A stretch of DNA of 64,000 nucleotides from Bog-756 sp963741055. Its GTDB lineage: Bacteria > Actinomycetota > Acidimicrobiia > Acidimicrobiales > RAAP-2. The notes beneath the pieces are model-generated. The model was not told the DNA's origin and made no database searches. It worked only from the letters and a program-made list of their open reading frames with translations. The translations under genes were made by a program, and so were the position numbers. The first letter of the stretch is position 1; each line of letters opens with the position of its first letter. The DNA lies in assembly GCA_963741055.1 (NCBI GenBank), contig CAVUGU010000010.1:62001-126000 (forward strand), written 5' to 3'. Below are positions 57,632-64,000 of the stretch, piece by piece.

Positions 57632-59559
57632 CAGGTCCACCACAGCCGGGTCAGCATGAAGGCGAGCACGAGGACCGAACCGACGACGATGCCGAGCACG
57701 TAGTTGCGCACGTAACCGGTCTCGGTCCGCCGGAGGACGGCGCCCGAGTCACGGACCCCGCTGGCGATGCCGTTGACCGCGCCGTCGATGATCTTCGGGT
57801 CCACCACGTCCGCACAGAAGGCGGCCAACCGCTCAGAGGGACGACCGAAGACCGCGTCGTAGAGCTCGTTGACGTACCAGGCGCCTCGGAGGAACGCCGC
57901 CTCGAGGCGGGGCCGCTCGGCCCGGGTCGCCCAGAGCCGGAGACCGACCGCGACCCCGACCAGCGCCAGCACCGCGTCGAGGATCCCGAGCACCCAGAGG
58001 GTGGCCGTGGTCAAGTGGTCCTGGTAGAGGTTGGACCCGAACACCGGGTCGATCCAGTTGGCGAGTGAGAACCGGCTCGAGGAGATGGCCATCACCCCGG
58101 CCACCGCGGCGAAGAAGGCGAGGATCCAGAGCGGAACGGTCATGATCCATCCCGACTCGTGCGGCTGGGAGATGGCACCTTCGGCGTGGTGGTCGGCGAC
58201 CATGTCGTTCGCGGCATCGACCGGGGCGCGCCGGCCCCAGCGATCGGTTCCGAAGAAGGCGAGCCCTGTGAGGCGGCTCATGTAGTACGCGGTCAACAGC
58301 GCGGTCACTGCGCCGACGAACCAGAGTCCGGGGTGCGCGGCGAAGGCGTTCTCGAGCACGTCGCCCTTCGCCCAGAAGCCCGAGAGCGGCGGCACCGCGG
58401 CGATGGCCAGCCAGCCGATGCCGAAGGTGATGAAGGTGATCGGCAGGTAGACCCGGAGGTTCCCCATCCGCTTCAGGTCCTGCTCGTCGTGGAGCCCGTG
58501 GATGACCGAGCCGGCGCCGAGGAACAACAGGCCCTTGAAGAAGGCGTGGGCGACCATGAGGAAGATCGCCGCCTCGTAGGCACCGCATCCACAGGCGAGG
58601 ACCATGTAGCCGAGCTGGGAGATGGTCGAGTAGGCGAGGACCTTCTTGATGTCGTCCTGCGCGCAGGCGATCGTCGCCGCCACGAACGCGGTGGCCGCTC
58701 CGATCAGGGCCACCACGAAGGCCGCGTCGGGGGAGGCGTGCAGCAGCGGGTTGATCCGGCAGAGCAGGTAGACGCCCGCGGTGACCATGGTGGCGGCGTG
58801 GATGAGCGCGGAGACCGGGGTCGGGCCCTCCATCGCGTCGGCGAGCCAGGGGAAGAGGGGGATCTGGGCCGATTTCCCCGCCACTCCGAGGAGGATCAGC
58901 AGGCAGATCGCGGTGATGTTGCCCGCTCCGATGCGGTCGACGTTGGCGAAGATGACCGAGTAGTCGAGCGAGTGCACCTTGTCGAAGATCAGGAAGATGG
59001 CGATCAGGAAGCCGGCGTCACCGATCCGGTTGAAGATGAAGGCCTTCTTGCCGGCGCTCGCCGCGGACTCCCTCTTGAACCAGAAGGCGACCAACCAGTA
59101 CGAGCAGGCTCCCACCCCCTCCCAGCCGGCGAAGGTGACCAGCAGGTTGCCCCCGAGGACGAGGATCAGCATCGACGCGACGAACAAGTTCATGTAGAGG
59201 AAGAACTTGGGGTAGTCGGGATCGCCCTTCATGTAGCCGATCGAGTACAGGTGGATCAGCATGCTGACCCCGGTCACGAAGAGGACCATGGTCATCGAGA
59301 GCGGGTCGACGTAGAGGTTGGCGTGGACCTGGAGCTGATCCACCGGGATCCAGGTCCACAGGTCCTGGGTGAAGGACCGCACCGGTGCATGGACCGTGAG
59401 CAGGTCGAGATAGACGCCGATCGACACGACGAACGAGGCGGCGATGAAAGCGGTCGCCACCCAACCGGCCACCGGGTCGCCGAGGCGCTTCCCGAAGAGC
59501 ACCTGGATCGCGAACCCGACCAGTGGCAGCAGGATGATCAGCCACGTCACGTGCAGCAT
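57631..59559 (-). CDS. nuoL: NADH-quinone oxidoreductase subunit L
   Basis: A 642-residue distal pump subunit. Visible: LYVDPLSMTMVLFVTGVSML, LLVTFAGWEGVGACSYWLVA with the key glutamate, GKSAQIPLFPWLADAMEGPT with the channel lysine, IACAQDDIKKVLAYSTISQL and FFKGLLFLGAGSVIHGLHDE. The long C-terminal lateral helix region is present. It starts ATG 59559, 7 bases after nuoK. Intact. Confidence 0.95.
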   Translation of the reverse strand: MLHVTWLIILLPLVGFAIQVLFGKRLGDPVAGWVATAFIAASFVVSIGVYLDLLTVHAPVRSFTQDLWTWIPVDQLQVHANLYVDPLSMTMVLFVTGVSMLIHLYSIGYMKGDPDYPKFFLYMNLFVASMLILVLGGNLLVTFAGWEGVGACSYWLVAFWFKRESAASAGKKAFIFNRIGDAGFLIAIFLIFDKVHSLDYSVIFANVDRIGAGNITAICLLILLGVAGKSAQIPLFPWLADAMEGPTPVSALIHAATMVTAGVYLLCRINPLLHASPDAAFVVALIGAATAFVAATIACAQDDIKKVLAYSTISQLGYMVLACGCGAYEAAIFLMVAHAFFKGLLFLGAGSVIHGLHDEQDLKRMGNLRVYLPITFITFGIGWLAIAAVPPLSGFWAKGDVLENAFAAHPGLWFVGAVTALLTAYYMSRLTGLAFFGTDRWGRRAPVDAANDMVADHHAEGAISQPHESGWIMTVPLWILAFFAAVAGVMAISSSRFSLANWIDPVFGSNLYQDHLTTATLWVLGILDAVLALVGVAVGLRLWATRAERPRLEAAFLRGAWYVNELYDAVFGRPSERLAAFCADVVDPKIIDGAVNGIASGVRDSGAVLRRTETGYVRNYVLGIVVGSVLVLAFMLTRLWWT

Positions 59560-59566
59560 CGCCCGC

Positions 59567-59872
59567 TCAGCCCTTCATGATGTGGAGGTCGTCCGCCATG
59601 GCGCTCGAGCGCCGGCGGAAGATGGCGACGACGATGCCGAGGCCGACCACCACCTCGGCGGCCGCGACCACCAGGACGAAGAAGACGAGCACCTGTCCGC
59701 CGATGTCGTGGAGCATGCGCGCGAAGGTCACGAAGGTCAAGTTGGCCGCGTTGAGCATCAGCTCGACGCACATGAACATGACCAGCACGTTGCGCCGCAC
59801 GAGGACCCCGAGCGCCCCGATCGAGAAGAGCACCACGCCGAGCGCGAGGTACCAGTCGCCGTTGATGGTCAT
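59567..59872 (-). CDS. nuoK: NADH-quinone oxidoreductase subunit K
   Basis: A 101-residue three-helix subunit: LALGVVLFSIGALGVLVRRN, VLVMFMCVELMLNAANLTFV with the conserved membrane glutamate, and LVFFVLVVAAAEVVVGLGIV with the second. ATG 59872 overlaps the nuoJ stop (ATGA). In the raw sequence it reads as one frame with NuoJ because of an extra base at 59994-59997, but the overlap shows two genes. Confidence 0.93.
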   Translation of the reverse strand: MTINGDWYLALGVVLFSIGALGVLVRRNVLVMFMCVELMLNAANLTFVTFARMLHDIGGQVLVFFVLVVAAAEVVVGLGIVVAIFRRRSSAMADDLHIMKG

Positions 59873-60598
59873 CGGGCGACCTCCTCGGTGGAGGGCTGGT
59901 CGGTTCGAGGCTCTCCGTCCGAGGACACCTCGTCGTCGGAACCCTCGGCACCGGGTGCCTCGGCGTCCCCGAGCGGCTTCGGCCGGCTCACCCGGGGCGG
60001 GCGCGACCACCGGTTCGGTCCCACCGGATTCGGGCGTCCGCGGACGGCGGGCCAGCACGACCGCGCCGACCACCGCGATGACCAGCAGCGCGGCCGTGGC
60101 CTCGAAGGGGAACAGGTAGGTGGTGAACACCGACCTCCCGAGGAGTGCGACGTTCGACTGTCCGGTGTCGGGACCGGCGACGTGCGGGGCACCGGTCACC
60201 CAGTGGGAGACCTGCCCGAGCAGAAGGAGCCCGGTCGTGCCGAGGAGGACCAAGGCGATCGCGAGCGGGCGCTGGCCGCGGAGGGGCTCGGCGGCGATGT
60301 TCTCTTCTCGGTCGACGCCGAGGAACATGATGACGAAGAGGAAGAGCACCACGATCGCGCCCGCGTAGACGATCACCTGCACCGCAGCGAGGAAGGGCGC
60401 GTTCTGGAGCACGAAGAGCAGCGCAATCCCAAAGAGGGTCATCACCAGCATCAGCGCGGCGTGGACCGGGTTCCTGGCCAGCACCACACCGATCGCACCG
60501 GCGATGACCAGGGCCGCCGCGACGCAGAAGACCCCGACGTCGGCCGCGGAGGGATGGGTTGCCGCGAGAGTGAAGACCGCCGTGAGCACAGCCGGCAT
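59869..60598 (-). CDS. nuoJ: NADH-quinone oxidoreductase subunit J (frameshift at 59994-59997)
   Basis: A five-helix subunit of about 242 residues: VGVFCVAAALVIAGAIGVVL, NPVHAALMLVMTLFGIALLF, AVQVIVYAGAIVVLFLFVIM and TAALLVIAVVGAVVLARRPR. An extra C on the coding strand breaks the frame; the corrected tail is acidic (PLGDAEAPGAEGSDDE) and ends DQPSTEEVAR. ATG 60598 overlaps the nuoI stop (TGATG). Confidence 0.92.
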
Positions 60599-61476
60599 CA
60601 GGCCTCCCCCGACTCCGGTGGCGATGTCGGGTCCCGCTGCTCGACGTCGGCCGCGGCCAGCGCCTCGGCGTACCGTTCGTCGGCTTCGCGGTGGTACTTC
60701 TCCGGGGCGCGAGGCGCGAAGCGGGCGGCCTTGGTCAACGCGCGCTCGATGGCCCCCCGGATCCCCTTCTTCTCGGGCGGAAGGTCGGCCGGACGAAGGT
60801 GGCGCTCGAGGGTGTCGCGCAGTTGCCGCGACCCGGTGGCCTCGTCGTCGCGCTCACCGCTCTGGCCGCCTTCGGGCGCGCGCACGCCGAACCCGAGCTC
60901 GCCGGACCACTGCACCTTCCCTTCGTATCCCGCGTCGCCCGACGGGGAGGTCGCCCGCATCCACCCCGAGGTGTGCAGGTCGTCGCCCTCGCGCCAGTCC
61001 TCCCAGGGCAGCTGCTTCGGATGGCCCTCGTCGTCGACGAGCAGCTCATCCTTGGTGTAGATCGCGTCCCCGCGGTTGGTGAAGGAGAACTCCATGAGCT
61101 TCGACTCGGTGATGGCCTCGGTCGGGCACGCTTCGACACAGAGGTCGCAGTGGATGCAGCGCAAGAAGTTGATCTCGTAGACGTAGCCGTACCGCTCGCC
61201 GGGCGAGACCGGGTGGTCGGGAGGATTGTCGAGGCCGCGCACGTAGATGCAGTCCGCCGGGCACACGCCGGAGCAGAGCTCGCACCCGATGCACTTCTCC
61301 ATCCCGTCCTCGTAGCGATTGAGGACGTGGCGGCCGTGCTTACGGGGCTGCTTGGCCTGCTTCTCCTCGGGGTACTGGCGGGTGACCGGGAGGCGGCCGA
61401 GGTGTTCGAGGGTCAGCTTGAAACCCCCGAGGAAGTTCTGGCGCCGGCGCGGCGGTTCGGGCTCTGGCTCGGCCAT
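60598..61476 (-). CDS. nuoI: NADH-quinone oxidoreductase subunit I
   Basis: A 292-residue ferredoxin-like subunit with two [4Fe-4S] clusters, CIGCELCSGVCPADC and CIHCDLCVEACPTE, carrying electrons toward quinone. The N-terminal GGFKLTLEHLGRLPVTRQYP is typical. The C-terminus extends about 100 residues beyond the usual bacterial length, charged and rich in Glu/Arg, as seen in some actinobacteria. ATG 61476 overlaps the nuoH stop. Intact. Confidence 0.94.
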   Translation of the reverse strand: MAEPEPEPPRRRQNFLGGFKLTLEHLGRLPVTRQYPEEKQAKQPRKHGRHVLNRYEDGMEKCIGCELCSGVCPADCIYVRGLDNPPDHPVSPGERYGYVYEINFLRCIHCDLCVEACPTEAITESKLMEFSFTNRGDAIYTKDELLVDDEGHPKQLPWEDWREGDDLHTSGWMRATSPSGDAGYEGKVQWSGELGFGVRAPEGGQSGERDDEATGSRQLRDTLERHLRPADLPPEKKGIRGAIERALTKAARFAPRAPEKYHREADERYAEALAAADVEQRDPTSPPESGEA

Positions 61477-62738
61477 CAGCCGTCACCTCCGTTGGTGGTC
61501 GGCCCGTCGGCGGGAAGCTCGCCGGGGCGGACCCACAGTCGGACCCCGACCGCCGGGAGGACCGAACGCGATTCTTCGCGGGCCGAGCCGATGGCGAACG
61601 CCCGACGGAGCATCACCGCCGCAACGACGACCGCCGCGGCCATCCCGATCCCCCACCATCCGTCGACCACGAAGCCCGCCACGATGAGCAGCCAGCCGAG
61701 TGAGAGCGGGATCAGTCGGGTCCAGCCGAGGTCCATCAGCTGGTCGTAGCGGAGTCGGGGCAGTGCGGCGCGCAGCCAGACGAAGACGAAGAGGAAGGCG
61801 ATGGTCTTCACCAGGAACCAGATGATCGGCCAGAGCCAGTAGAGATGCGGGATGTGCGGGACCGGGCCGTCCGGTCCGCCGAAGAAGAGGGTCACCGTGA
61901 TGGCCGACATGGTGATGGTGTTCATGAACTCGGCGAGGAAGAAGAGCGCGAACCGGATCGAGGAGTACTCGGTGACGAATCCGCCGACCAGCTCGGAGTC
62001 GGCCTCGACCAGGTCGAAGGGGGGCCGGTTGGTCTCGGCGACCACCGCGATGAAAAAGAGCAGGAAGGGCACCACCGCCAGGCGGATCACGTTCCACTGC
62101 CAGAAGTGAGCGGACTGCGCGTCCACGATCGCCCGCGTGCTGAGCGAGCCGGTGATGAGCACGACCATCACGATGGTGATCCCGAGGGCGGCCTCGTAGG
62201 AGATCATCTGGGCCGACGCGCGGACCGAACCGAGCAATGGGTACTTCGAGCCCGACGACCACCCGGCCAGCATCACCCCGTAGACGCCGAGGGAGGACAT
62301 CGCGAGGAGGAAGAGGATCCCCATCGGCGGGTCGGCCAGCTGCAGCTCGAAGGTGTGCCCGCCGACGGTCACCACCCCGCCGACCGGCACGACGGCAAAG
62401 GAGAGGAAGGCGGTGACGATGGTGATGTAGGGAGCGAGGATGAAGATGCGCCGGTCCGACCGGGTCGGGAGGAGATCCTCCTTGAAGAAGAGCTTGATCC
62501 CGTCGGCGAGGGTCTGCGCGATGCCGAACGGTCCGGCCCGGTTGGGCCCGATCCGGCTCTGCATGTCCGAGATCACCTTGCGCTCGAACCAGATCATGAG
62601 CATCACCGACACCAACAGCGCGCCGAAGACCACCAACACCTTGATCACGACGATCAGGAAGACCCACCAGTTGAAGCCGTTGTCGTAGAGCGGGTCGCCC
62701 GCGAAGAGCGGGTGGAGGAGCCCGACCAGCGCGCTCAT
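61476..62738 (-). CDS. nuoH: NADH-quinone oxidoreductase subunit H
   Basis: A 420-residue subunit forming part of the quinone chamber. Visible: WFERKVISDMQSRIGPNRAG, LADGIKLFFKEDLLPTRSDR, AETNRPPFDLVEADSELVGG (the acidic loop near quinone) and EYSSIRFALFFLAEFMN. Eight or nine helices and a proline-rich tail. ATG 62738 overlaps the nuoG stop (ATGA). Intact. Confidence 0.95.
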   Translation of the reverse strand: MSALVGLLHPLFAGDPLYDNGFNWWVFLIVVIKVLVVFGALLVSVMLMIWFERKVISDMQSRIGPNRAGPFGIAQTLADGIKLFFKEDLLPTRSDRRIFILAPYITIVTAFLSFAVVPVGGVVTVGGHTFELQLADPPMGILFLLAMSSLGVYGVMLAGWSSGSKYPLLGSVRASAQMISYEAALGITIVMVVLITGSLSTRAIVDAQSAHFWQWNVIRLAVVPFLLFFIAVVAETNRPPFDLVEADSELVGGFVTEYSSIRFALFFLAEFMNTITMSAITVTLFFGGPDGPVPHIPHLYWLWPIIWFLVKTIAFLFVFVWLRAALPRLRYDQLMDLGWTRLIPLSLGWLLIVAGFVVDGWWGIGMAAAVVVAAVMLRRAFAIGSAREESRSVLPAVGVRLWVRPGELPADGPTTNGGDG

Positions 62739-64000
62739 GGCGCCTCCAACCGGAGCTCGGTCACCGGCTCGCCGACGTCGATCAGATCGGCGACCGTCGA
62801 CCCGTCCGCGCTGGTGTCGGTCCGCCCGTCGTCGAAGGGCACGTTGAACTCGGCGGCCACCACGCCGCGGGCCAGAGAGGAGTCGGCCGCGGTCCGAACG
62901 ACCGCTTGGCCGCGCCCGGTACGGGCCCGGACCCGACCACCGTCGGCCAATCCGAGCGCGTCGAGGTCGTCGGGGTGCACCCGTAGACGGGACACGGGAA
63001 CCAGCGCAGCGAGTGCGGGAACCGCACGGACCGACGAACCGAGGTCGTACAGGTGGCGTTTCGCGACCAGGCGGAGCGATCCGTTCGCCGTGGCCGGCAC
63101 CCGGGGAACGTCGAGAGGCACCGCGCCGTGCAGGGATTCGGGACGGCGCGGCTCGCTTCCGGTGGCGCTCGCCCGGTCGCCCTCCTCGCGCTCGTCTGCT
63201 TCCGAACCTTCGCCGGTCAGAAGTGAGACGGTGTCCGGCGCCTCGGCCAAACCCGCCCGCGGCGGCGCCCCCTGCCACTCGACCGATTCGACGCCGGGGA
63301 AGGCGATCGGGTCGAGGGGCGCGACCGGACGGCGGACCAGGGTCACCTCCTGGGCCACGAGCGGCGCGACCACTCCGTCGGCGGCGCCCGGCTCGTCGAG
63401 GACCCCCCGGGTGATTCCCCGATGGGAGGGGGCCAGGCGCTCGATCTCGTCCCAGACCGCGGCGGCCGAGTCGAAGCCGAGATCGGTGCCGAGGTGGTCC
63501 GCAAGCTCCGCGGCGATCATCCAGTCCGGCCAGGCCTGGCCGGGCGGGACCAGCTTCTGGCCGAGCCGGGTGATCCGTCCCTCGAGATTGGTGGTGGTGC
63601 CGGGCCGCTCGTGCGCTTCGGCGGCCGGGAGCACCACGTCGGCGAGCTCGGTGACCGCGTCCGGAGCCGACGCGATCGCGACCACGAAACCCGCACTCTC
63701 GAGCGCCCGCTCGGCGAGGCCGCGATCCGGGAAGTCGTGCAAGGGATCCGCACCGAGGAGCAACAGCGCACCGACCGGCCGGTCACCGCTCGTCTCGTGC
63801 TCGCCGCGCGCCGCCGCCTGCAGGATGCCCGTGGTGTCCCTCCCACGCTCTTCGGGAAGGCCGCCCCACGCGTGCTCGAACCAGGCCCGGCCGTCCTCGA
63901 GCGACACCCGGCCCGGCAGCATTCCCGGTGCCATCCCCATGTCGATCGCTCCCTGCACGTTGGCGCGGCGCAACGCCGGGAGGAACTTGGCGTTCGGGAA
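62735..64000 (-). CDS. nuoG: NADH-quinone oxidoreductase subunit G, C-terminal part (continues beyond the window)
   Basis: The C-terminal 420 or so residues of the large peripheral subunit. The N-terminal [2Fe-2S]/[4Fe-4S] region is outside. Visible: FPNAKFLPALRRANVQGAID, ALLLLGADPLHDFPD, VVLPAAEAHERPGTTTNLEG and RITRLGQKLVPPGQAWPDW (molybdopterin-oxidoreductase-like domain without cofactor), then a C-terminal MopB-binding-like barrel (VSRLRVHPDDLDALGLADGG, RVRARTGRGQAVVRT). The frame is open to base 64000. Confidence 0.92.
   Translation of the reverse strand, partial: FPNAKFLPALRRANVQGAIDMGMAPGMLPGRVSLEDGRAWFEHAWGGLPEERGRDTTGILQAAARGEHETSGDRPVGALLLLGADPLHDFPDRGLAERALESAGFVVAIASAPDAVTELADVVLPAAEAHERPGTTTNLEGRITRLGQKLVPPGQAWPDWMIAAELADHLGTDLGFDSAAAVWDEIERLAPSHRGITRGVLDEPGAADGVVAPLVAQEVTLVRRPVAPLDPIAFPGVESVEWQGAPPRAGLAEAPDTVSLLTGEGSEADEREEGDRASATGSEPRRPESLHGAVPLDVPRVPATANGSLRLVAKRHLYDLGSSVRAVPALAALVPVSRLRVHPDDLDALGLADGGRVRARTGRGQAVVRTAADSSLARGVVAAEFNVPFDDGRTDTSADGSTVADLIDVGEPVTELRLEAP

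Noticed and set aside
54867..59580. Long frames antisense to nuoL, nuoM and nuoN (for example 56083-57327 and 58159-59580)
   Set aside because: Highly charged low-complexity translations without any recognisable domain, opposite clear complex I genes.

Overview
The window is one stretch of a GC-rich (about 70% G+C) actinobacterial chromosome. Three things point to Acidimicrobiia: a CAP-domain exoprotein carrying repeats of the GYWLVASDGGIFSFGDA type, SCO6745- and TIGR03086-type proteins, and a menaquinol-type bcc-aa3 respiratory chain. The placement is inference; there is no rRNA or marker tree here. No rRNA, tRNA, CRISPR array, insertion sequence or prophage was recognised.

Layout. 1-2107: a partial mechanosensitive channel and several small hypothetical genes, with a repeat-bearing non-coding stretch. 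2288-11613: D-aminoacylase-type amidohydrolase, aldehyde dehydrogenase, CAP exoprotein, cyclase-family hydrolase, two divergent TetR regulators (one KstR-like) and an ABC exporter. 11875-14557: DHA2 efflux pump and nitronate monooxygenase. 14558-15299: long non-coding stretch with an AT-rich palindromic element and a decayed toxin-antitoxin-like pair. 15300-22333: GH1 glycosidase, TLP1-type thiolase-like protein, enoyl-CoA hydratase, CopD-like protein, TatA and an MBL-fold hydrolase. 22482-25605: ctaC-ctaD-ctaF. 25657-29879: TIGR03086 protein, ClC channel, and a chorismate-lyase-like / UbiA-like / UbiE-like cluster. 30046-33983: ctaE-qcrC-qcrA-qcrB, leftward. 34201-42574: HelR-like helicase, heme genes hemE-hemH-hemY, lnt and a HAD phosphatase. 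42571-53755: acetyl-CoA synthetase, an MprF-like membrane protein, SCO6745 protein, membrane proteins, a K+-channel-like protein, a second copy of the palindromic element and glutamate decarboxylase. 53886-64000: a LapA-like protein, then nuoG(partial)-H-I-J-K-L-M-N, leftward.

How it works together. The core is an aerobic respiratory chain: complex I feeds the menaquinone pool, the bcc complex oxidises menaquinol, and the aa3 oxidase reduces oxygen. Heme genes and possible quinone-ring genes lie close by. Neighbouring acyl-CoA genes and acetyl-CoA synthetase fit growth on lipids and organic acids.

Data quality. About 20 otherwise well-conserved genes, including nuoM, nuoJ, qcrC, hemE, hemH, lnt and acs, are each broken by one or more single-base indels, mostly in short G or C runs. 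This looks like uncorrected long-read error rather than gene decay. I therefore give full-length gene spans and state where each frame changes. Two apparent fusions (QcrC-QcrA and NuoJ-NuoK) disappear once single extra bases are removed.
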